A stretch of 64,000 nt of DNA from Oscillospiraceae bacterium (GCA_024404915.1 JAKSPJ010000009.1:1-64000); one strand, 5' to 3'; positions 51,277-59,903 are shown, counted from the stretch's first letter. Translations and numbers: made by a program. Notes: generated by a model from the sequence alone, not told the origin.

Positions 51277-52404
51277 TCAGTGAATACGGTGCAGATAGTG
51301 CAATTGCTCTGCTGTATCTGCCTGCCCGCAAAAGATTTTCCGAAGGTCAGCAATCATATCAGCCGCACCGCTGGTCTGCTGATAAAAATTCTGTTCCGTA
51401 CACCAGACATTATCATTCTGTACTGCACGAAAATCCTGAAATACAGATGACTTTTCTATTAATTGGGAAATGGAATTCAATTGTCCTTCAATTGTGCTGT
51501 TATAAATCAGGATATCCGCATCTTTTGCATTGGCATAGAAAGATTCCATTTGAATATTCATAGTGGAAAGTGCATTGTCATCCACATGCAGCATATCCGG
51601 TGCAAATATATATTGTCCGCCTGCCAGTTGAATCATCTGAGAAATATAATCTCCCGGCTTTCGGATTGTCACTGACCCATTGGTTGTAATGCTGAAAAAC
51701 GCAGCCGTTTTCTGTTCCTCCGGCGGAATATCATCTGATTCGACTGCCTGCAATACTGCCGCCTTCTCCTGAAATACAGATTCTGCCGTTTCTTCCTTTC
51801 CCAGAAGCAATCCATAAAGCTTCATCCATTCCATTCTGCCCAGAGGGTGCTGTTCATAGCTGGAACGCTCCACAATGACAGGAATCCCCAGGGATTCAAT
51901 TTGCTCCCTGACGGAAGGACTGTGGGAAATCATCATATTTTCAATCGCCAGAGGACAATCTGATTCTGTCAATGCCTCATAATCCGGCGCACTGTACTTT
52001 CCGATGAACACCAGTTTTTCATGCTCCATAGCCTGCCGCACATTTGGCAGTGACCATCCGTCTTTATCCGTTGATGTCATAGATACCGCATCCATTCCGC
52101 CAATGGCATCAAATAAATCCATCGCCGAAGAGGAGGCAAGATAAATATTTCCGGAAGGCTGAAAAATTACCGGCAAAGTATTATTTTCCGGTACACTGCA
52201 TCCTGTCGGCACAAACAAATAGTCCTCCTCAGCAATATGAATCAATGCGCATCCGTTGTCGCAGTAATCCACCCCAAACTGTGTCGCATACTCCAGCTGC
52301 ATCTGACCGCAGATTCCATATTCGGAAGCTTCCGGCATGTCCGATTTCCCACAGGAAACCAGCCACAGAAAGCAAAATGCGGAAACGGAAAACCGCCGTG
52401 TCAT
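51277..52404 (-). CDS. ABC transporter substrate-binding lipoprotein
   Basis: 375 residues. The N-terminal signal ends in a lipobox (LWLVSC), giving an anchored protein outside the membrane. The body has a two-lobe BtuF/FecB-like pattern: an N-terminal lobe with SSSAMDLFDAIGGMDAVSMTS, a middle linker helix and LAGGQYIFAPD, then ADILIYNSTIEGQ. Similar proteins deliver B12, haem or siderophores to FecCD permeases. The start overlaps the preceding stop by 4 nt. Confidence 0.85.
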   Translation of the reverse strand: MTRRFSVSAFCFLWLVSCGKSDMPEASEYGICGQMQLEYATQFGVDYCDNGCALIHIAEEDYLFVPTGCSVPENNTLPVIFQPSGNIYLASSSAMDLFDAIGGMDAVSMTSTDKDGWSLPNVRQAMEHEKLVFIGKYSAPDYEALTESDCPLAIENMMISHSPSVREQIESLGIPVIVERSSYEQHPLGRMEWMKLYGLLLGKEETAESVFQEKAAVLQAVESDDIPPEEQKTAAFFSITTNGSVTIRKPGDYISQMIQLAGGQYIFAPDMLHVDDNALSTMNIQMESFYANAKDADILIYNSTIEGQLNSISQLIEKSSVFQDFRAVQNDNVWCTEQNFYQQTSGAADMIADLRKIFCGQADTAEQLHYLHRIH

Positions 52405-53327
52405 TGGATAGACTCCGAATCAAAATACAAGGTATATTCGATTTCATGGGGCGTACTCATGGCAATGGTATCCGCAGCTATTTTCAGTTCATAGTCAAAT
52501 TCGGAAACAGGAATTTCAAAAACAGAGTATTCAGCAGTATCTACAGGGAGATATTTTTCTCCCTCCACAATCATATAGTCATATTTATTGCTGCTCCAGA
52601 TAATTTCAGCATAAGCCAGTTTATCCGTAATAGTCAGTCTGGCCGGGGACTGCACACCTGCTCTTCCTGAGCCGCCCTTCAATACAACATCCACTGTATA
52701 TTCTCCATCAGCAAGGGACAATGCTTCCGGGGTATTTTTCTCACGCTGCGGCAATGCATCCTCCGGCAGAGAATCCGCACGGAATACCAGCTTGCGATCA
52801 TACCACAGCTGTTTTTTACGGCTGAATGCAGCACAGTCGATTTCCTGGTTCAATGCTTCCAGCGGGAATGTAAAGACGGAGCTGTCATCTGTGATTTCCG
52901 GAGAAATATACGCAGAAGCATCCGCTGAAGATGCCTGAAGTGCTGTTCCTGCATAAAGATACTCATAGCTTTTGCTGTTGATGACAAGACTGACAGTCAT
53001 ACTGCCGTCTGCAACCGTCAGACTGCAGGCTGCAATCTTGAACATAGATGAGCTGGAATCCACCTGAATCTCATATGTGCCGTCTTTGACAGATGCAGCT
53101 GATACAGGCACCATTCCTTCAAATCCAACCGCATCTGCCTCAATGACATCATCTCCGGATGCAATCGGCAATGCAGATTCCACTGGGCTGACATCCTCGG
53201 TTTTATCTGTTTCCTTTCCGATGCTTTGTGTCTGCTCTGTTGTTTCCGAATCAGATACAGCAGTCTGTCCGCAGCCGGCAGCCAGAAGCATGCAGAGCAA
53301 TGCCATCGAAATTATCTTCTGTTTCAT
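52401..53327 (-). CDS. Lipoprotein with two NEAT-like repeats
   Basis: 308 residues. Lipobox LLAAGC, a Ser/Thr/Glu-rich linker (~20-75), then two related beta-rich units of ~100 residues. Both start DGxY and end in a strand carrying aromatic and acidic residues (first DGTYEIQVDSSSSMFKI, second DGEYTVDVVLKGGSGRAG). The second has WSSNKYDYMIVEGEKYLP and IAADTIAMSTPHEIEYTL. The layout resembles NEAT haem-binding domains, but the assignment is by eye. It lies between the CbiK-like lipoprotein and the binding lipoprotein and may hand over a tetrapyrrole. AGGAGG precedes the ATG. Confidence 0.7.
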   Translation of the reverse strand: MKQKIISMALLCMLLAAGCGQTAVSDSETTEQTQSIGKETDKTEDVSPVESALPIASGDDVIEADAVGFEGMVPVSAASVKDGTYEIQVDSSSSMFKIAACSLTVADGSMTVSLVINSKSYEYLYAGTALQASSADASAYISPEITDDSSVFTFPLEALNQEIDCAAFSRKKQLWYDRKLVFRADSLPEDALPQREKNTPEALSLADGEYTVDVVLKGGSGRAGVQSPARLTITDKLAYAEIIWSSNKYDYMIVEGEKYLPVDTAEYSVFEIPVSEFDYELKIAADTIAMSTPHEIEYTLYFDSESIQ

Positions 53328-53329
53328 AT

Positions 53330-53372
53330 CTATTCCTCCTGATACAGAAACCGGACAGCCGAAACTGCCCGG
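53330..53372 (-). other. Intercistronic hairpin
   Basis: AACCGG and CCGGTT flank an almost continuous stem with CAG/CTG inside, between the cbiK stop and the next start; no U-run. It may set relative levels of the two messages. Confidence 0.45.
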
Positions 53373-53382
53373 TTGTTATATT

Positions 53383-54435
53383 TTACTGAATGGAATCCAT
53401 CGCAGCCTGTGCATGCTCAACATAGATTTTGCGGATTTCTTCGTTTTCACCCAATCCACGGAGCAGGCAGATTACTTCATAGCCGGCATTCTCAAATGTG
53501 GTTTTCCAGGAATCATCCTCGTCACCGGCCATATCATTGTTTGCGTGATCACCTGCAACCACCATAAGCGGCTCCAGAACCACACGCTCATAATCGCCGG
53601 ACTGCACCTTTGCCAGCACATCTTCCACAGAAGGTGTTGCCTCAACAGTACCAACATAATAATTTGTATGGCCGTCATTCGCAAGCATATCCTGCATTTT
53701 CTGGTATACTGCGTTGGAATCTGCTTCTGTTCCATGGCCCATAAAGCAGATTGCGGTCTTTCCGTCATCGTATTCCTTTGTCCAGTCAACGATTGCATTT
53801 TCCACCCGCTGGAAGTCATCCTCACTGGTAAGCAGCGGTTCTCCGAATACAACCTGATCAAAGGCATCTGCCACATTGCCAACCTGTGCCACCAGGTCAT
53901 TGTACTCCAGGCCATTCATCAGGTGTGTAGGCTGAACAACCAATGTTTTGACATTGTTGTCCATCGCACGCTGCAGTGCAGCATCTACATCATCAATCAG
54001 AATGCCATCCCGGCGATTTACATGGTCAATAATGATATTTGCGGTAAAACCACGGCGAACACTATAGTCCGGGAAAGCCGTATCCAGGGCATCCTCAATT
54101 GCACCAATCGTCAGACGGCGGCTGTCATTATAGCTGGTTCCAAAGCTGAGAACCAGCAGTTCCTTTTCTCCGATTTCATCCTGATTCCGAACATTGTCAA
54201 GGGATGCATCACCGGTTTCATAGTTTTCTTCATCCTCTTCTTCCGGCTCATTTTCCTCTTCCTCAGAGGGTTCTGCTGTTATGGTTGTATCAGCTTCTTC
54301 GTTTTCCTCTGTGGCAGCAGCTGTTGTTTCAGCAGCACTGCTTTCTGCAGACTGGCTTTCTGTTTCTCCGCATCCTGTGACACATGCCAGCATTGCAAAA
54401 CTGATAATTGCAGCTATCTTCTTTTTCATTTTCAT
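53383..54435 (-). CDS. cbiK: Lipoprotein CbiK-like (sirohydrochlorin) cobaltochelatase
   Basis: 350 residues. A lipobox (CVTGC) and an acidic linker (~30-85) precede a full CbiK chelatase domain. Family motifs are intact: LSFGTSYNDSRRLTIGAIE, VQPTHLMNGLEY with the first metal-binding histidine, FMGHGTEADSN, and PLMVVAGDHANNDMAGDEDDSW with the second. CbiK inserts cobalt into sirohydrochlorin, normally in the cytoplasm; here the domain should be outside the membrane, as in the periplasmic CbiK of Desulfovibrio. First gene after the cobalamin riboswitch, so it is made when B12 is scarce. AAAGGATTGT precedes the ATG. Confidence 0.9.
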   Translation of the reverse strand: MKMKKKIAAIISFAMLACVTGCGETESQSAESSAAETTAAATEENEEADTTITAEPSEEEENEPEEEDEENYETGDASLDNVRNQDEIGEKELLVLSFGTSYNDSRRLTIGAIEDALDTAFPDYSVRRGFTANIIIDHVNRRDGILIDDVDAALQRAMDNNVKTLVVQPTHLMNGLEYNDLVAQVGNVADAFDQVVFGEPLLTSEDDFQRVENAIVDWTKEYDDGKTAICFMGHGTEADSNAVYQKMQDMLANDGHTNYYVGTVEATPSVEDVLAKVQSGDYERVVLEPLMVVAGDHANNDMAGDEDDSWKTTFENAGYEVICLLRGLGENEEIRKIYVEHAQAAMDSIQ

Positions 54436-54464
54436 ACAATCCTTTCAAAAAAGGGTATGCATCG

Positions 54465-54501
54465 CAATAAAAATGCTTTCTCTCCAACGGAAAGAAAGCA
54501 T
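54465..54501 (-). terminator. Riboswitch terminator (expression platform)
   Basis: Stem ATGCTTTCT / AGAAAGCAT followed by TTTTTATT on the minus strand, between the riboswitch and cbiK. A second hairpin with CTCTTC-N4-GAAGAG (54512-54528) precedes it and may take part in switching. Confidence 0.82.
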
Positions 54502-54579
54502 CACAGACAGACTCTTCCGATGAAGAGCCTGTATACAGTACGATCAATCCCTCGTGATCCGAGTCTTACAACTCTGTAC

Positions 54580-54778
54580 CAACATAAACGGCAGGTTTCC
54601 TGACTTATGTATCATCGCAGAATGCCGGCCTTCCCAATTTCTCAGTGACCTGTCCGCACAATGCAGACAACAGCATCCCACTCCGCAAATACAGTGACGA
54701 GATCGTGCAGGATTCAGACCTGCTTCCCTTTTAACTGTCATATCCCCAACGGAGACTGACAGCACCGCATGCTATATT
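54580..54778 (-). promoter_or_regulatory. Cobalamin riboswitch
   Basis: On the minus strand the conserved elements occur in order: GGTGC, AAAAGGGAAGCAGGT with its paired GAATCCTGC (54706-54730), CGTCACTGTA (54690-54699), GGGAAGGC, and the B12 box GTCAGGAAACCTGCC (54590-54605). Binding of adenosylcobalamin should favour the terminator at 54465-54501 and shut off cbiK and the uptake genes. Confidence 0.93.
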
Positions 54779-54781
54779 CAA

Positions 54782-54797
54782 TTTGTTCATGAACAAA
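54782..54797. promoter_or_regulatory. Perfect palindrome over the transcription start
   Basis: TTTGTTCATGAACAAA, a 16-bp perfect palindrome covering the predicted start (about 54794) of the riboswitch transcript. It could be an operator for an unknown regulator. Confidence 0.55.
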
Positions 54798-54800
54798 GAC

Positions 54801-54829
54801 ATTATAGCGCAAATAGAAAAAATATGCAA
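54801..54829 (-). promoter_or_regulatory. Sigma-A promoter of the riboswitch-cbiK operon
   Basis: TTGCAT-17 nt-TATAAT. It separates this operon from the cobalamin synthesis genes upstream. Confidence 0.85.
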
Positions 54830-54863
54830 GCGTTCCCCCAAAAATCTGCAAAATCTACAGTTT

Positions 54864-55505
54864 TTATTCGCTGCTTTCCTCTTTTTTATCAGCTAAATAA
54901 AGCAATGCATTGCAAATTGCCGCAGCAACATTGCTGCCGCCTTTCCTGCCACGGGCAACAATGCAGGGAATACCCGTGGAAATCAGCATTTCCTTAGACT
55001 GCACCACATTTACAAACCCCACCGGTACACCAATTACCAGCTCCGGCAAAAATTGGTTCTGCTGTATCAGCTCCGTCAGCCGGATCAGGGCAGTCGGTGC
55101 ATTTCCTACAGCATAAATCACAGGTTTTTCCAGTCGGGAGGCCTTATCCACAGAGGCAGACGCTCTTGTGGTCCCGTTTTGTTTCGCAGTCTCAGCAATA
55201 TCCGAATCCGCCATAAAACATTCGCAGCTGCAGTTATGGCGAGCCAGTGCAGATTTATTGATACCTGCCTTCGCCATATTTGTATCTGTAATAATAACTG
55301 CGCCTTTTCTGATTGCGTCCATAGCAATCTGCATGATATTCGCTGAAAAATACAGATTGGCGAGATAATCAAAGTCAGCAGTCGTATGAATCACACGCAG
55401 CAAAACGGGTTTGATTTCCTCCGGTATTTCATGCGCAATCTCCGACTCGATTATCTCAAAACTGCGGCGTTCAATATCCGCAGGCAGAACATAATCCAGC
55501 TTCAT
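54864..55505 (-). CDS. cbiC: Precorrin-8/cobalt-precorrin-8 methylmutase
   Basis: 213 residues. Moves the C11 methyl group to C12 to give (cobalt-)cobyrinate. The catalytic histidine lies in RVIHTTADFDY (His40), and ITDTNMAKAGINK, YAVGNAPTALIRL and GVPVGFVNVVQSKE are clear family motifs. The start overlaps the cbiP stop by 4 nt. Last gene of the synthesis operon. Confidence 0.95.
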   Translation of the reverse strand: MKLDYVLPADIERRSFEIIESEIAHEIPEEIKPVLLRVIHTTADFDYLANLYFSANIMQIAMDAIRKGAVIITDTNMAKAGINKSALARHNCSCECFMADSDIAETAKQNGTTRASASVDKASRLEKPVIYAVGNAPTALIRLTELIQQNQFLPELVIGVPVGFVNVVQSKEMLISTGIPCIVARGRKGGSNVAAAICNALLYLADKKEESSE

Positions 55506-56971
55506 ATTGGTTCCTCCATAATCTGATAGATTTTGGGAATATCCAGATTCTTCCGTACAATGTCAGCCAGAATGTCAAGCTGCTGTTCCCGATGCGCTTT
55601 ACGGTCAAGGGCTTCTCCATGGTAGGAAAGCCCCTTTGCCGCATACAGTGCCCGTATCAAAGCACCGCACACGTCTTCACTGTCAAATATGCCATGCACA
55701 TAGCATCCGGCAATGTTTTGACTGTAACAGCCAACACTTTCCGTCAGAAGGGCGTTTTCGCAGATGGTAACTCCCAGATGCACCTCATATCCATAATACT
55801 TCGCATGAGACAGACATGAGAAAAAACCATTTATTTCATAAAACATTCCATTTGTGCGCTTTTGGGTTTTGTCTGTCTGAAAAACAGTGCGGCATGGAAG
55901 CAGGCCAAGCCCTTTGATGATACCGCCGCATTCTGCGGAAAGCGGATCGGAAATGCTTTCTCCCAACATCTGGAAACCGCCGCAAATGCCGAAAACAGGA
56001 ATATTTCGTTGGGCCAGTGCCAGAATTGCCTGTTCCAATCCTGTTTCACGCATCCACATCATATCTGATATGGTGCTTTTCGTTCCGGGAAGAATCAGTA
56101 AATCCGGATTGCCAATCTGTTCTGCTTCTGAAATATATCGGACCGATACACCTTGATACTGGGAGAACACATCGAAATCAGAAAAATTGGAAATCTTTGG
56201 AAAATGAACCACGGCAATATCTATGACACCGGAATTATAATTTTTTTCAAGTCTCCGGGAAAAGCTGTCCTCATCCTCCAGATGATGCTGTATGTATGGT
56301 ACCACACCAAGCACCGGCTTTCCGCTTCTTTGCTGCAAAATATCAATGCCATCCTGAAACAGGGAGCGATCACCGCGAAAGCGGTTTATAATCAGCCCTT
56401 TTACATAACTCTGCTCATGGGGCTCCAACAGTGAGCAGGTGCCAAGAAGCTGTGCAAACACACCGCCGCAGTCTATGTCTCCCACCAGCAAAACGGGAAT
56501 GTTCAGCATTTCCGCTAAGCCCATATTGACGATATCATCCTTTTTCAGATTCAATTCCACAGGACTTCCGGCACCTTCCACCACAATGATATCATACATT
56601 TCAGACAGCTGTTGATATGCCTTCCGAATATCCGGAATCAGCTCTTTTTTTCTGCGGAAATATTCAGCTGCACGCATATTATCCAGCACTTTGCCATTGA
56701 CAATAACCTGTGAACCTACATCTGTTGTAGGTTTCAGAAGGATTGGATTCATCAGTGCAGACGGCTCGATGCCGGCTGCTTCTGCCTGTAAGGCCTGCGC
56801 TCTTCCAATCTCCAGACCATCCGCCGTGATATAAGAATTCAGTGCCATATTCTGCGACTTGAAAGGGGCTGTCCGATAACCGTCCTGTCGAAATATACGG
56901 CATAATGCAGCAGTCAGCAGACTCTTTCCTGCGCCGGACATCGTTCCTTGAATCATAATTGCTTTTGCCAT
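55502..56971 (-). CDS. cbiP: Cobyric acid synthase (glutamine-hydrolysing)
   Basis: 489 residues. Amidates the b, d, e and g side chains of the corrin ring. N-terminal P-loop IQGTMSGAGKS with SQNMALNSYIT, and a C-terminal class I-like glutaminase with FGICGGFQMLGE (nucleophile) and the YVHGIFD histidine. Full length for CbiP/CobQ. It overlaps cobD by 19 nt and cbiC by 4 nt. Confidence 0.96.
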   Translation of the reverse strand: MAKAIMIQGTMSGAGKSLLTAALCRIFRQDGYRTAPFKSQNMALNSYITADGLEIGRAQALQAEAAGIEPSALMNPILLKPTTDVGSQVIVNGKVLDNMRAAEYFRRKKELIPDIRKAYQQLSEMYDIIVVEGAGSPVELNLKKDDIVNMGLAEMLNIPVLLVGDIDCGGVFAQLLGTCSLLEPHEQSYVKGLIINRFRGDRSLFQDGIDILQQRSGKPVLGVVPYIQHHLEDEDSFSRRLEKNYNSGVIDIAVVHFPKISNFSDFDVFSQYQGVSVRYISEAEQIGNPDLLILPGTKSTISDMMWMRETGLEQAILALAQRNIPVFGICGGFQMLGESISDPLSAECGGIIKGLGLLPCRTVFQTDKTQKRTNGMFYEINGFFSCLSHAKYYGYEVHLGVTICENALLTESVGCYSQNIAGCYVHGIFDSEDVCGALIRALYAAKGLSYHGEALDRKAHREQQLDILADIVRKNLDIPKIYQIMEEPI

Positions 56972-57996
56972 GAATACACCTCTTTCACCGCCGCAATGAA
57001 CGCTCTGTTTTCCTCATGAGTACGCACTGCAATACGAAAATGTTCCGGAGTCAAATAATGAAAATCCATGCATCTTCGCACTAATATACATTTTTGTTCC
57101 ATAACGTCTCCAAAATCAGAGGGTGCCTGTATCAGCAGAAAATTTGCTGTTCCATCATAGACAGTCAAACCGGCATCCCGTAAAGCATCAGACAAATATC
57201 TTCGTTCTGCACGAACATACTGCACTGTTTTTTCAATCCAGCCCGTTTCCTCCAAGGCGGCAATGCCGGCATTTTGTGCAGGGACGGAAACACTCCAGAA
57301 TTGTCCTGTTTTTCGTAGTCTGTCCGCAATCTGTTCCGAACCGCAAAGTGCATATCCCAAACGCAGTCCGGGTATCGCATACAGCTTTGTGAATGCATTC
57401 AGAACAATGATGTTTTCATACAGGCATTTCCTGAGACTATATTCCTCCCATTGCTCCGTAAATTGCAGAAAGCATTCATCACATACCAGAATTGTATTTG
57501 TTGAACGGCATTTTTCCGCAATGTTCTTCAGCATTCCCGGCGGTATTCTCTGCCCTGTAGGATTATTGGGCGTACACAAAAATACAATATCCGTATCTTC
57601 CCGAATAGCTGAAAGAAATCCTTCATCCAGCATAGTATCCTCTTTCAGATGCAGCGGATACTCCTGAATGAAACATCCTGTCTCTTTCAATGCAGCACCA
57701 TACTCTGAAAAAGACGGTGCCGGAATCAGCGCACGTTCAGGCGCAAATGCATATACAATCCGAAAAATCAGATCCGCTGCGCCATTTCCGCACACAATCC
57801 TGGAAGCGGATATATTTTCATATCCGGCAAGTCCGGCAGTCAGCTTTGTGCAGTACGGATCCGGATAACAGATGCAATCGGAGGCGGACTGTATAATGGC
57901 ATGCCGTACAGATTCCGGCATGCCCAGTGGATTGATATTTGCAGAAAAATCAAGCATTGCTTCCTTTTGATATATATTTCCGCCATGCACCCTCAT
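56953..57996 (-). CDS. cobD: L-threonine-O-3-phosphate decarboxylase
   Basis: 347 residues, PLP-dependent aminotransferase fold I, related to HisC. The Schiff-base lysine is in AFTKLYAIPGLRLGYA (Lys204); also CTPNNPTG and CDECFLQFTE. Makes (R)-1-aminopropan-2-yl phosphate, the linker of the nucleotide loop. The short length and neighbours distinguish it from histidinol-phosphate aminotransferase. It overlaps cbiB and cbiP at its ends. Confidence 0.92.
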   Translation of the reverse strand: MRVHGGNIYQKEAMLDFSANINPLGMPESVRHAIIQSASDCICYPDPYCTKLTAGLAGYENISASRIVCGNGAADLIFRIVYAFAPERALIPAPSFSEYGAALKETGCFIQEYPLHLKEDTMLDEGFLSAIREDTDIVFLCTPNNPTGQRIPPGMLKNIAEKCRSTNTILVCDECFLQFTEQWEEYSLRKCLYENIIVLNAFTKLYAIPGLRLGYALCGSEQIADRLRKTGQFWSVSVPAQNAGIAALEETGWIEKTVQYVRAERRYLSDALRDAGLTVYDGTANFLLIQAPSDFGDVMEQKCILVRRCMDFHYLTPEHFRIAVRTHEENRAFIAAVKEVYSWQKQL

Positions 57997-58961
57997 GATT
58001 GCAATACTCCTATTATCAAACAGCGCAGAACAATGGAAATGAAAAGCATCACAGCAGATGCACCGTACATCAAGCGATTTGCTCTTCGTATATCTTCCGA
58101 TTCAATTTCCCGGACAGGATCGCCAATATACGGCTTTTTATGCAGCATGCCAAAATACCATGCATCCCCTGCCAGCCGCACATTCAGCGCACCTGCACAA
58201 ACAGATTCCGTCTGTGCGGAATTGGGACTGGCATGTTTTCTGCGGTCTCGTTTCCAGATACGAAATGCCCCCTGCATATCCAGATGCAAAAAAGGACACA
58301 CGACAATCATCAGCAGCGCAGAAAGCCTGGATGGAATATAATTCAGCACATCATCCAGTTTCGCTGCAAATCGGCCAAATTCTGCATAGGTTTCATTTTT
58401 ATAGCCAATCATAGAATCCATTGTATTGGCTGCTTTATAGAAGAATCCGCCGGAAGCACCGCCAATGGCAATATAGAACAAAGGCGCAATGACTCCGTCA
58501 GATGCATTTTCAGCAACAGTTTCCACTGCCGCACGAATAATCCCATTCCCGTCAAGTACCTTTGTATCACGCCCCACAATCATGGATACTGCTGCTCTCG
58601 CACCTTCTGTATCTCCTTCTTCCATAGCACGGCACACCTTCATACTTTCATCACAAAGGTTTCTTGCCGCCAGCAGATAACAAATGAGAACGCTTTCGGA
58701 TATGATGCCGAATATCGGATGCAGCCAATAGCAGAAGCAAAGAAAACAAAATGGAATCACAGAAGACACAAGTAAAACAATCAGAGTCAATCGGATTCCT
58801 CCGCTCCGTAAATTTCTGCATTTTTTCCGGATAATGCGTTCCAATGCAGAAATCATCCTGCCAATCCAGCGAATGGGATGCGGAAAATCATATGGATCCC
58901 CAATCAGCAGATCCAGCAGGAATCCAATCAATAACGGCAATGCCGCAATCAGATATTTCAT
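57993..58961 (-). CDS. cbiB: Adenosylcobinamide-phosphate synthase
   Basis: 322 residues, integral membrane protein that attaches the aminopropanol linker to adenosylcobyrate. Motifs: LLIGDPYDFPHPIRWIGRMI at the start, VGRDTKVLD, ETVAENASDGVIAPLFY, MIGYKNETYAEFG and LARRAN-like end replaced by DIRRANRLM. ATG 58961 follows GGAGAAAC; the frame from 59024 overlaps the phosphatase gene and is not used. Confidence 0.94.
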   Translation of the reverse strand: MKYLIAALPLLIGFLLDLLIGDPYDFPHPIRWIGRMISALERIIRKKCRNLRSGGIRLTLIVLLVSSVIPFCFLCFCYWLHPIFGIISESVLICYLLAARNLCDESMKVCRAMEEGDTEGARAAVSMIVGRDTKVLDGNGIIRAAVETVAENASDGVIAPLFYIAIGGASGGFFYKAANTMDSMIGYKNETYAEFGRFAAKLDDVLNYIPSRLSALLMIVVCPFLHLDMQGAFRIWKRDRRKHASPNSAQTESVCAGALNVRLAGDAWYFGMLHKKPYIGDPVREIESEDIRRANRLMYGASAVMLFISIVLRCLIIGVLQS

Positions 58962-58962
58962 G

Positions 58963-59523
58963 TTACCGTTTCTCCAATACCGTGATAATTTGATCTTTGC
59001 ACTCGCAAAGCCAGCCATGTCCATTTTCTGTCATCCAGTCATAATAGTCTTTATGCGGCTCTGCAAATCGTGATAATATCGCCATAATTGTTCCCCCATG
59101 CACAGTCATGGCAATACTTTCTGCAGCAGAATAGGTCTTTATCATCTCAAGAAAGCCCGCACAGCATCTTTGTCTGAAATCATCAGAGGATTCTCCATTG
59201 GGGAAAGGGCGTGTTCCGCCGCTGTCAATCCATGCCTGATACTGTGGATTGCCATTCAATTCCTTATAATTCTTTCCTTCAAAGTCGCCGAAATCGCATT
59301 CCTGAAAGGCCTCCATAATATGGATATTCTGCTCTGGGAATAAAATCTGCGCTGTTTCTACGCAACGCTTCTTCGGACTGCTGACCAGTATTTCGCATGG
59401 AGAAAAGCTTTGCTGTTTCAGTGCTCTGACTCCCTCAGAGCAAAGCGGCTCATCCGTTCTGCCAATATATTTTTTCTCCTGATTTCCTTCCGTCATGCCA
59501 TGCCGTATGAGCAGAATTTTCAT
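58963..59523 (-). CDS. cobC: Alpha-ribazole phosphatase-like histidine phosphatase
   Basis: 186 residues of the phosphoglycerate-mutase superfamily: LIRHGMTEGN with the catalytic histidine and arginine, SSPKKRCVETAQI, ECDFGDFEGKNYKEL and TVHGGTIMAIL. In this operon it most likely removes phosphate from alpha-ribazole-5'-phosphate or from cobalamin-5'-phosphate. Start 59523 follows AAGGAGA and overlaps the preceding stop by 4 nt. Confidence 0.9.
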   Translation of the reverse strand: MKILLIRHGMTEGNQEKKYIGRTDEPLCSEGVRALKQQSFSPCEILVSSPKKRCVETAQILFPEQNIHIMEAFQECDFGDFEGKNYKELNGNPQYQAWIDSGGTRPFPNGESSDDFRQRCCAGFLEMIKTYSAAESIAMTVHGGTIMAILSRFAEPHKDYYDWMTENGHGWLCECKDQIITVLEKR

Positions 59524-59903
59524 GGCAAATCTCCTTTTATCGCAACCGGGATTCCGCAGATACAGCGAATGACAGTATGGGCATGCTGTGCAAGGATACA
59601 GCCGCATCGCCCTACAGATTCCCGCCAGATTCGTTCCTGCTTTTCCATGGGAACAATACCGCTTCCCACCTCGTCAATCAGCACAATGCAATTCGGATTC
59701 TCTGCACAGATATTTCTTGTGAATGCCTCCGCATCCATATTCTCCGCCATCAATCTGCGAACCGTTTCATGATACCTGTTCAGAATCTGTGCATGTCTGA
59801 TAGTCGCCAGATCACAGCTTGCACCATCCGTTATTTCATAATGAAAATGTGCCTCTGTGTAGGCCGTTTTCCCCTGAAAAGCACCGCCTGTTATAAGTAT
59901 CAT
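59520..59903 (-). CDS. Short CobU-like nucleotide-binding protein
   Basis: 127 residues. P-loop GGAFQGKT at the start and the C-terminal CobU signature VLIDEVGSGIVPMEKQ followed by RESVGRCGCILAQHAHTVI and a CGIPVAIKG end. It lacks the central CobU region, including the HRxxR guanylylation histidine, and is ~40 residues shorter than CobU. A full CobU is encoded two genes upstream, so this may be a second, kinase-only or regulatory partner. The P-loop is intact. Overlaps neighbours by 4 nt on both sides. Confidence 0.8.
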   Translation of the reverse strand: MILITGGAFQGKTAYTEAHFHYEITDGASCDLATIRHAQILNRYHETVRRLMAENMDAEAFTRNICAENPNCIVLIDEVGSGIVPMEKQERIWRESVGRCGCILAQHAHTVIRCICGIPVAIKGDLP

